Positions 1-5,611 of a DNA stretch of 5,611 nucleotides are shown in pieces. Every line of letters starts with the position of its first letter. Positions within the stretch are counted from its first letter, which is position 1. The stretch covers positions 1 through 5,611 of the forward strand of contig NZ_SMMD01000683.1 in the NCBI RefSeq assembly GCF_009711475.1. Direction: 5' to 3'. The translations under genes and the position numbers were made by a program. Below the pieces are notes generated by a model, which did not search any database, was not told the DNA's origin, and was given only the letters and a program-made list of their open reading frames with translations. This DNA is from Fulvivirga aurantia. GTDB taxonomy: Bacteria > Bacteroidota > Bacteroidia > Cytophagales > Cyclobacteriaceae.

Positions 1-27
1 TACTTTAACCAAAAAATTAACTATAAA

Positions 28-1857
28 CTAAAACGGATATTCATTTTTTGCTATTACATGGTCAGCAACTCTTCTGCGTGCATCCTTAAGGTTAAGCGGC
101 TCTAATTTTGTGAATCGCTTAAGGCCCATAAGCATCATTCGCTGCTCATCTCCCTCTGCAAATGCATAGATTGCTTGCTTACCAGCTGCTGCTGCTCTTT
201 CTACTGCTTCATAAAGATAAATACGCATCATATCAGTCTCGATACTCATTGCCTCTTCACCTTTTTGGCTGATTAGTTTTTCTACTCTCAATAATGCAGA
301 TTCTGCTACATAACCTTCGATTAGCATGTCGGCCAGATTCATAAGAATTTCTTGCTCTTGGCTAAGGTTTTGCATAAACTTCTGAACAGCCGCTCCTGCT
401 ACCATTAGGCCAGCTTTTTTCAAGTTCTTAAGAATCTTCTTCTCTTTTGCAAAAAGCTCATCGCCATCAGAAGCTCCAAAATCTGGAATAGACATTAGCT
501 CTTTTTGCACTGCCATAGCAGGGCTCATTAGGTCAAGCTTACCTTTCATAGCTTTCTTCAACAACATATCGATAGAGAGCATGCGGTTAATCTCGTTTGT
601 ACCTTCAAAGATTCTGTTGATACGTGCATCTCTGTAGGCTCTGTCCATAGGGCCGTCCGCTGAGAAGCCCATGCCTCCATAAATCTGCACCCCTTCGTCT
701 ACCACGTAGTCTAATACTTCAGAACCGTGCACTTTGAGTATCGCACATTCTATGGCAAACTCTTCCACAGACTTCAGTCTGGCTTCAGCAGCTTCCATAC
801 CCTGACTAACTAAGCTATCGTAAGCGTCATCGATGTTTTGACCTGCTCTGTAGTGCGCTGACTCAGATGCATAAATTTTAGAAGCCATTTCAGCAATTTT
901 ATGCTTAATAGCTCCAAAGCTTGAGATTGACGTGCCAAACTGCTTTCTTTCGTTGGCATAATTAACTGCATGAGAAGTAACGGCTTTACAAGCTCCGATA
1001 GCAGCTGCACCCAATTTAATACGACCAATATTTAGGATGTTAACTGCTATCTTGAAGCCATTTTCTCTGTCTGATAACATGTTTTCAACAGGCACCTTAC
1101 AATCGTTGAAGAAGACCTGACGGGTAGATGATCCTTTGATACCCATCTTTTTCTCTTCCTCATTCATTGTAATACCGCCAAATTCTTTCTCAACGATAAA
1201 CGCACTTAAGTTTTTATCATCATCAATTTTGGCAAATACAATGTAGATATCGGCAAAACCACCGTTTGTTATCCACATCTTCTGGCCATTGATGATGTAG
1301 TGCTTGCCATCATCAGTAAGCTTAGCTTTCGTTTTACCAGAGTTGGCATCAGATCCTGAATCTGGCTCTGTTAAACAATAAGCTGCTTTATACTCACCAG
1401 TGGCTAATTTTGGCAAATATTTTGCCTTTTGATCATCGTTACCATAATATAAAATAGGTAGTGTGCCGATTCCCGTGTGTGCCGAAATAGCTACGGCAAA
1501 AGAATGACCCGCTCCCAAAACCTCTGCTACAAGCATAGAGGTGTTGAAATTCATACCAAAACCGTCATATTTTTCCGGAATAGACGTTCCTAATAAACCA
1601 AGTTCTCCTGCTTTATCTAATAGAGAAGGCATTAATTCCGGCTTCTCCATAGAATCGATTTCGTCTAATCGCGGATATATCTCCTGCTCCAAAAAGTCTT
1701 TACAAGTTTGAGCAATCATCTTTTGCTCTTCCGTCCACTCTTCAGGTGTAAATACTTCTTGTGCGTTTGTTTCTTTGATGAGGAACTCTCCTCCTTTGAT
1801 AGCAGATGCAGTCTGATTTGCTACCTCTTTTGATTGTTCTGTTGCTGTGGTGCTCAT
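28..1857 (-). CDS. fadE: Acyl-CoA dehydrogenase, long-chain/FadE type (609 aa)
   Basis: Flavoenzyme for the first step of beta-oxidation: it makes trans-2-enoyl-CoA from acyl-CoA, reducing FAD and passing electrons to ETF (family knowledge; no ETF genes are in the window). The N-terminal helical domain covers about residues 40-155. ACAD signature 1 is at 161-173 (CLTEPDSGSDANS) and opens the beta domain. The ERKQFG motif is at 303-308. Signature 2 is at 391-410 (Q391, GGMGF, D401, R406, D410). The expected catalytic base is E418, in IFEGTNEI. A mostly helical extension of about 180 residues follows (430-609), which short- and medium-chain enzymes of about 380-400 residues lack; it suggests the long-chain, VLCAD-like branch. 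The length is close to that of B. subtilis FadE. No signal peptide or membrane segment is seen, so it is probably cytosolic. The ATG at 1857 is chosen because it is the first Met of the frame; its leader is A/T-rich without a Shine-Dalgarno sequence. It is the last gene of the operon, 128 nt after fadA. Chain-length preference is inferred. Confidence 0.95.
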   Translation of the reverse strand: MSTTATEQSKEVANQTASAIKGGEFLIKETNAQEVFTPEEWTEEQKMIAQTCKDFLEQEIYPRLDEIDSMEKPELMPSLLDKAGELGLLGTSIPEKYDGFGMNFNTSMLVAEVLGAGHSFAVAISAHTGIGTLPILYYGNDDQKAKYLPKLATGEYKAAYCLTEPDSGSDANSGKTKAKLTDDGKHYIINGQKMWITNGGFADIYIVFAKIDDDKNLSAFIVEKEFGGITMNEEEKKMGIKGSSTRQVFFNDCKVPVENMLSDRENGFKIAVNILNIGRIKLGAAAIGACKAVTSHAVNYANERKQFGTSISSFGAIKHKIAEMASKIYASESAHYRAGQNIDDAYDSLVSQGMEAAEARLKSVEEFAIECAILKVHGSEVLDYVVDEGVQIYGGMGFSADGPMDRAYRDARINRIFEGTNEINRMLSIDMLLKKAMKGKLDLMSPAMAVQKELMSIPDFGASDGDELFAKEKKILKNLKKAGLMVAGAAVQKFMQNLSQEQEILMNLADMLIEGYVAESALLRVEKLISQKGEEAMSIETDMMRIYLYEAVERAAAAGKQAIYAFAEGDEQRMMLMGLKRFTKLEPLNLKDARRRVADHVIAKNEYPF

Positions 1858-1877
1858 AATTAGTAGATTTTTTAATT

Positions 1878-1901
1878 GTAAGGAGGCTCCCCCGACCTTA
1901 C
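1878..1901 (-). promoter_or_regulatory. Small inverted repeat in the fadE leader
   Basis: GTAAGG (1878-1883) and CCTTAC (1896-1901) are a perfect 6-bp inverted repeat around a 12-nt loop rich in G on the transcript strand (GGGGGAGCC). It sits about 20 nt upstream of the fadE ATG in an otherwise A/T-rich leader, and is separate from the larger palindromic repeat further upstream. The adjacent TTACTAGTAA (1898-1907) is a perfect 10-bp palindrome sharing four bases with the right arm, so two folds compete. It could influence fadE translation or bind a regulator, but six base pairs and a single example make this weak. Confidence 0.3.
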
Positions 1902-1920
1902 TAGTAATTTTATTTCCTTA

Positions 1921-1985
1921 TAGTTTAGAGCTTCGAGCTATGAGCTATGAGAGATACTCACAGCTCACAACTTGTAGCTAATAGC
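1921..1985. repeat. Palindromic intercistronic repeat, copy 1 (fadA-fadE gap)
   Basis: Built from GAGCTATGAGC-like words and their complements. The arms 1929-1951 and 1957-1979 face each other across a 5-nt loop (1952-1956). Read as the minus-strand transcript, 21 of 23 positions can pair, counting G-U wobbles; the inner part GTGAGCTGTGAG/CTCATAGCTCAT pairs throughout. The hairpin begins 6 nt after the fadA stop. The left arm resembles copy 2: 1924-1945 against 3179-3200 matches at 18 of 22 positions, and three of the four differences are transitions. No run of U follows the stem in the transcript, so it does not look like an intrinsic terminator. It may be a member of a dispersed intergenic repeat family (inference), or an mRNA stability or processing element in the manner of REP sequences. 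Confidence 0.75.
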
Positions 1986-3161
1986 TTAATTTAATAGTTC
2001 ATATATCCCTGCTACTCCCTGGCCACCACCAACACAGGCAGTTACCATTCCATACTTCTGATTTCTTCTTCTCATCTCATTGAATAGCTGGATCGATAAT
2101 TTGGCTCCCGAGCATCCTAGTGGGTGACCTAAGGCAATTGCTCCCCCATTAGGGTTTAGTTTATCCGGATCGATGCCCAGCTCTCTAATTACAGCTAAAG
2201 ATTGTGCTGCAAAAGCTTCGTTTAACTCTATCTGATCGATATCATCAAGCTTAAGACCTGCAAGTTTTAATGCTTTTGGCACTGCCGCAACTGGTCCGAT
2301 TCCCATAATTCTAGGCTCAACACCTGCAGCTGCGTAGCTTACCATTCTAGCGATTGGCTCCAGGTTCAACTCCTTCACCATCTTCTCAGACATCACCATC
2401 ACAAAGGCAGCTCCATCTGATGTTTGTGAAGAGTTACCCGCTGTTACAGATCCACCCTGAGCGAAAACTGGTTTTAGCTTTCCTAAAACTTCTTTGCTCG
2501 TGTCAGCTCTTACTCCTTCGTCAGTATCAACTGTAAATTCTCTGGTTTTTTTCTTCAGGTTAGCGTCAAGATAAGTTTCCTTAACAGTAATCGGTACGAT
2601 TTCATCTTTGAAGCGACCTTCTTTGATTGCAGCTGCTGCTTTTTGATGTGATTGGTAAGCAAACTCATCCTGATCATCTCTTGAAACCTTATATTTTTCG
2701 GCCACCTGCTCAGCAGTGAGCCCCATGCTGGTGTAATAATCCGGGTGTTTAGAAGCTATCTCATAATTGAGTGCTGTTCTATAACCCATAACTGGTACCA
2801 AAGACATTGACTCGGTACCACCAGCGATGATACAATCCGCCATTCCTGCATGAATTCTGGCCGCGGCAATATTAATTGCCTCCAAACCAGAGCCACAGTA
2901 TCTGTTGATCACCATACCAGGCACTTCTTTAGGTAGCGCAAGTAGAGATATCATTCTACCCATTTGCATACCTTGCTCAGCTTCCTGCACTGCATTACCC
3001 ACGATAAGGTCATCCACGAGCATTGGGTCTAAGCCTTTTGTTTCTGAAACCAGATGCTTAATTACATCTGCAGCTAAGTCGTCTGGTCTTGTAAACCTAA
3101 AGCCACCTTTTTTGGCTTTTCCAACCGCTGTTCTAAATCCTTTTACTATATATGCGTTCAT
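1986..3161 (-). CDS. fadA: Acetyl-CoA C-acyltransferase (3-ketoacyl-CoA thiolase, 391 aa)
   Basis: Thiolase that cleaves 3-ketoacyl-CoA with CoA to give acetyl-CoA and an acyl-CoA two carbons shorter, the last step of beta-oxidation. The catalytic residues are in place: nucleophile C89 in NRYCGSG, the NEAF motif at 314-317, H346 in GHPLG, and the acid/base C376 in TACVGGGQG. The glycine-rich GGGQGVAGIYELLN end is typical of the family. The open frame continues 19 codons upstream to an ATG at 3218, but those codons lie in the intercistronic repeat and look unlike any thiolase. I therefore start at the ATG at 3161, which gives MNAYIVKGFRTAVGK, the usual thiolase N terminus, and the usual length of about 390 residues. 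The leader (ACATTACAAAA) has no Shine-Dalgarno sequence. It lies between fadN (72-nt gap) and fadE (128-nt gap). The sequence fits a degradative thiolase; an acetoacetyl-CoA thiolase role is less likely given this context. Confidence 0.95.
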   Translation of the reverse strand: MNAYIVKGFRTAVGKAKKGGFRFTRPDDLAADVIKHLVSETKGLDPMLVDDLIVGNAVQEAEQGMQMGRMISLLALPKEVPGMVINRYCGSGLEAINIAAARIHAGMADCIIAGGTESMSLVPVMGYRTALNYEIASKHPDYYTSMGLTAEQVAEKYKVSRDDQDEFAYQSHQKAAAAIKEGRFKDEIVPITVKETYLDANLKKKTREFTVDTDEGVRADTSKEVLGKLKPVFAQGGSVTAGNSSQTSDGAAFVMVMSEKMVKELNLEPIARMVSYAAAGVEPRIMGIGPVAAVPKALKLAGLKLDDIDQIELNEAFAAQSLAVIRELGIDPDKLNPNGGAIALGHPLGCSGAKLSIQLFNEMRRRNQKYGMVTACVGGGQGVAGIYELLN

Positions 3162-3175
3162 TTTTGTAATGTTTT

Positions 3176-3233
3176 GAGTTAAGAGTTTCGAGTTGTGAGC
3201 TAATGGCTCGCTGCTCAAAGCTCATAGCTATTA
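3176..3233. repeat. Palindromic intercistronic repeat, copy 2 (fadN-fadA gap)
   Basis: Diverged relative of the element in the fadA-fadE gap. The arms GAGTTGTGAGC (3190-3200) and GCTCAAAGCTC (3213-3223) pair at 9 of 11 positions in the transcript, around a 12-nt loop. A shorter alternative hairpin uses GAGC (3197-3200) and GCTC (3206-3209). The element starts immediately after the fadN stop and supplies the extra in-frame stop TAG of the TAA TAA TAG series. It also fills most of the false 5' extension of the thiolase frame. No U-run follows the stem, so a terminator is unlikely. The pairing is weaker than in copy 1, which would fit an older, decaying element. Confidence 0.65.
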
Positions 3234-5611
3234 TTAATTTCTAAGCGGTTTACCCGTTGTTAAAATCGACTGAATTCTCTCAAGCGTCTTTTTCTCACCC
3301 GTAAGAGATAAGAATGCTTCTCTTTCAAGATCAAGCAGGTATTGCTCAGACACCATTTGTGGATAAGATAAATCACCTCCACACATCACATAACCGATCT
3401 TCTCGGCAATCTTTGCATCATGCTCTGAAGCATACTTACCCATCTTCATTCCATTTACACCGGCCATTACGAGCGCCATACCAGTTTTACCTTGGACTTT
3501 TATGTTCGTAGCCTCAATTGGTTTGGTATATCCCGCATCTGCTAACTCAATAACAGTGGCTTTTGCGTCAGCTATTTGCCTGTCTTTGTTGATAGAAATT
3601 CTGTCGATAGATCTTATGATGCTCATATCCATTGCCTCGTGCGCTGATGTAGCAACCTTAGCAGTAGCTATATTCATAAACGCATTTTGAAGCGCGTTGA
3701 GTTCGACATCACCACTTTCAAATCGATCAGAAATTCTCTTAGTCAACTCCTTGGTACCACCACCACCAGGGATTAGGCCTACGCCTACTTCTACCAGGCC
3801 AATGTAAGTCTCGGCTGCTGCTTGAATGACATCTGCATGCATTGACATTTCGCAACCTCCACCAAGTGATAGACCGTGTGGGGCAACCACTACAGGTACA
3901 CTTGAGTATCTTACTCGCATCATGGTATTCTGGAAGTGACGGATCATGAAATCAATCTCATCATACTCCTGCTCGATGGCATACATAAACACCATACCAA
4001 GGTTGGCACCTGCAGAGAATTGTGCTCCCTGGTTACCAATAACCAATCCTTTATAATCCTTTTCAGCCATATCAATGGCTTTGTTAATTCCCTCTACTAC
4101 TTCTCCACCAAGTGTGTTCATTTTGGTGTGGAATTCTAAGTTGAGAACACCATCACCTAAGTCGAAGATCGAAGCACCTGAGTTACTCCAGATTACTTTG
4201 TTTTCTCTGATGTTATCAAGAATGATAAACTCTTCAGCACCAGGTACCGCTTTGTAAGATTTAGACTCGATGTCATAATAATGCCTTACACCATCTTTTG
4301 CAGTGTAGAAAGTTTCAATACCAGCATCGAGCATATCATATACCCACTGGTTAGGCTTGTAGCCCATTTCTTCCATTTTTTCTACAGTCTTTTTCACTCC
4401 GACTGCATCCCATGTTTCAAAAGGCCCAACTTCCCATCCAAAACCAGCACATACAGCATCGTCTATTTTGTATAACTCGTCTGCGATTTCCGGTATACGG
4501 TTAGAAACATATTTGAAAAGAGCATAAAATGAATCTCTGTAGAATTCACCCGCCTTGTCTTTTCCTGAGAATAATGGTTTGAATCTTTCTTTAAGACTTT
4601 CAATCGGCTTGGTAGCCTCAAGGGTGGCAAACTTAGGTCTTGACTTAGGCTTGTACTCTAATGATTCTAAATCTAATGTTAGGATCTCAGTCTTACCTTT
4701 AGCGTCTTTAGTTTTCTTATAAAAACCCTGACCCGTCTTGTCTCCTAACCACTTATTTTCTTCCAACTTACCTACAACATCAGGTAGGTTAAAGGTCTCA
4801 CGACCTTCATCATCAGGAAGGCTTTCGTATAGGTTGTTGGCTACTTTTATTAAAGTATCGAGACCGACAACATCAGAAGTTCTGAATGTTGCTGACTTTG
4901 GTCTACCTATTACTGGTCCTGTAAGCTTATCTACTTCGTCTACATTAAGGCCAAGTTTTTGCATCGAATCTATCACCTTGAGTATGGCATAGATACCTAC
5001 TCGGTTGGCGATAAAAGCAGGCGTATCTTTACATAACACCGTAGTTTTACCCAAGTAAAGGTCTCCGTAGTTCATCAGAAAGTCTACAATACCCTGGTCG
5101 GTTTTAGGAGTTGGTATTATCTCTAATAACTTCAGATATCTTGGAGGGTTGAAGAAGTGAGTTCCGCAGAAGTGCTTTTGGAAATCATCACTTCTACCAT
5201 CAAGCATCAGGTTGATTGGAATACCTGAAGTATTTGATGTGATAAGTGTACCTGGCTTTCGATATTTTTCTACCTGATCAAAAACCTTCTTTTTGATATC
5301 AAGATTCTCAACAACAACTTCGATGATCCAGTCGCAGTCTTTGATTTTCTCCATATCGTCATCGAAGTTTCCGAGTGAGATACGGCTTGCAAACGCTTTA
5401 TTATATAAAGGTGCCGGTTTGGACTTTACCGCTGTGTCGAATGCCTGGTTAACAATTCTGTTTCTCACAGCCTTGTCTTCCATAGTAAGTCCCTTTTTCT
5501 GCTCTTGCTCTGTGAGTTCTCGAGGAACAATATCGAGCAGTAAAACATTGACACCAATATTTGCGAAATGACAAGCAATACGAGAACCCATGATACCTGA
5601 GCCTAGTACTG
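3234..5611 (-). CDS. fadN: 3-hydroxyacyl-CoA dehydrogenase / enoyl-CoA hydratase fusion, FadN type (5' end outside window)
   Basis: Bifunctional enzyme for the two middle steps of beta-oxidation: hydration of trans-2-enoyl-CoA and NAD-dependent oxidation of L-3-hydroxyacyl-CoA. The frame stays open to the window edge. The last codons read VLGSGI before the Met at 5591, completing the Rossmann motif GSGIMGS, so that Met is internal and a short N terminus is missing. Residues are numbered here from that Met. The dehydrogenase comes first: NAD-binding fold about 1-185 with the catalytic pair H145/E157, a signature region DTPAFIANRV (189-198), and two helical C-terminal repeats (about 195-290 and 350-410). 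The crotonase domain follows from about 465: oxyanion-hole loops around QFSAGANL (524-531) and SLGGGCE, with both catalytic glutamates, E581 and E601, 20 apart as in crotonase. A helical tail runs to 785. The order is the reverse of E. coli FadB and like B. subtilis FadN. It is the first visible gene of the operon and ends in tandem stops TAA TAA TAG. Confidence 0.95.
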   Translation of the reverse strand, partial: VLGSGIMGSRIACHFANIGVNVLLLDIVPRELTEQEQKKGLTMEDKAVRNRIVNQAFDTAVKSKPAPLYNKAFASRISLGNFDDDMEKIKDCDWIIEVVVENLDIKKKVFDQVEKYRKPGTLITSNTSGIPINLMLDGRSDDFQKHFCGTHFFNPPRYLKLLEIIPTPKTDQGIVDFLMNYGDLYLGKTTVLCKDTPAFIANRVGIYAILKVIDSMQKLGLNVDEVDKLTGPVIGRPKSATFRTSDVVGLDTLIKVANNLYESLPDDEGRETFNLPDVVGKLEENKWLGDKTGQGFYKKTKDAKGKTEILTLDLESLEYKPKSRPKFATLEATKPIESLKERFKPLFSGKDKAGEFYRDSFYALFKYVSNRIPEIADELYKIDDAVCAGFGWEVGPFETWDAVGVKKTVEKMEEMGYKPNQWVYDMLDAGIETFYTAKDGVRHYYDIESKSYKAVPGAEEFIILDNIRENKVIWSNSGASIFDLGDGVLNLEFHTKMNTLGGEVVEGINKAIDMAEKDYKGLVIGNQGAQFSAGANLGMVFMYAIEQEYDEIDFMIRHFQNTMMRVRYSSVPVVVAPHGLSLGGGCEMSMHADVIQAAAETYIGLVEVGVGLIPGGGGTKELTKRISDRFESGDVELNALQNAFMNIATAKVATSAHEAMDMSIIRSIDRISINKDRQIADAKATVIELADAGYTKPIEATNIKVQGKTGMALVMAGVNGMKMGKYASEHDAKIAEKIGYVMCGGDLSYPQMVSEQYLLDLEREAFLSLTGEKKTLERIQSILTTGKPLRN

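Noticed and set aside
1..27. Terminator after fadE
   Set aside because: The stretch is AT-rich with a T6 run on the transcript strand, but GTTAA and GGTTAA flank it as a direct repeat, not as a stem. A terminator could lie to the left of the window.
1881..1886. AGGAGG, a perfect Shine-Dalgarno-like sequence on the plus strand
   Set aside because: No start codon with a sustained reading frame follows at a suitable distance on that strand, and the real gene here is on the minus strand, where this reads CCTCCT.
1929..1979. Intrinsic terminator after fadA
   Set aside because: The stem is strong, but the transcript continues with a mixed A-rich sequence rather than a U-run, and fadE follows in the same direction.
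1858..1985. Separate promoter for fadE with the Bacteroidota -7 element TAnnTTTG
   Set aside because: No match to TAnnTTTG with an upstream TTTG was found on the minus strand of this spacer.
2905..3177. Plus-strand open frame of 90 codons, and similar ones opposite the other genes
   Set aside because: They lie antisense to genes with intact catalytic motifs, show no recognisable domain, and are low-complexity Ser/Leu/Ile-rich translations typical of opposite-strand shadows.
5589..5591. ATG taken as the start of the dehydrogenase/hydratase gene
   Set aside because: The preceding in-frame codons read VLGSGI, so this Met is the one inside the GSGIMGS nucleotide-binding motif. The gene continues past the window edge.

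Overview
The window holds a fatty-acid beta-oxidation operon. Three genes lie head to tail on the minus strand, so they are transcribed from the right end of the window to the left. In that order they are a bifunctional 3-hydroxyacyl-CoA dehydrogenase/enoyl-CoA hydratase (FadN type, 3234-5611, running off the right edge), a 3-ketoacyl-CoA thiolase (FadA type, 1986-3161) and a long-chain-type acyl-CoA dehydrogenase (FadE type, 28-1857). Together they cover all four chemical steps of one beta-oxidation turn: FadE oxidises acyl-CoA to enoyl-CoA, FadN hydrates it and oxidises the hydroxyacyl-CoA, and FadA cleaves off acetyl-CoA. The partners that accept electrons from FadE (ETF and ETF dehydrogenase) and the acyl-CoA synthetase are not in the window. 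The operon promoter and any regulator should lie beyond position 5611.

The gene order fadN-fadA-fadE and the dehydrogenase-first layout of FadN match the Bacillus subtilis fadNAE (yusLKJ) operon rather than the E. coli fadBA layout. The organism is nevertheless more likely a member of the Bacteroidota, perhaps Cytophagales-like. The base composition is AT-leaning, the two visible start codons follow A/T-rich leaders with no Shine-Dalgarno sequence, and the spacers carry GAGCTATGAGC-type repeats of a kind I associate with that phylum. This assignment is an inference without a database search.

Region by region: 1-27 is a short AT-rich stretch after the fadE stop in which I see no convincing terminator. 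28-1857 is fadE. 1858-1985 is a 128-nt spacer with a strong imperfect hairpin directly after the fadA stop, plus a smaller G/C-cored hairpin and a 10-bp palindrome nearer fadE. 1986-3161 is fadA. 3162-3233 is a 72-nt spacer carrying a second, diverged copy of the same repeat family. 3234-5611 is the 5'-truncated fadN.

The enzymes look complete and catalytically intact wherever they can be seen, and I find no new enzyme system. The part the genes do not explain is the pair of related palindromic repeats, one in each intercistronic gap and each starting within a few bases of the preceding stop codon. No stretch longer than 300 bases lacks a gene.
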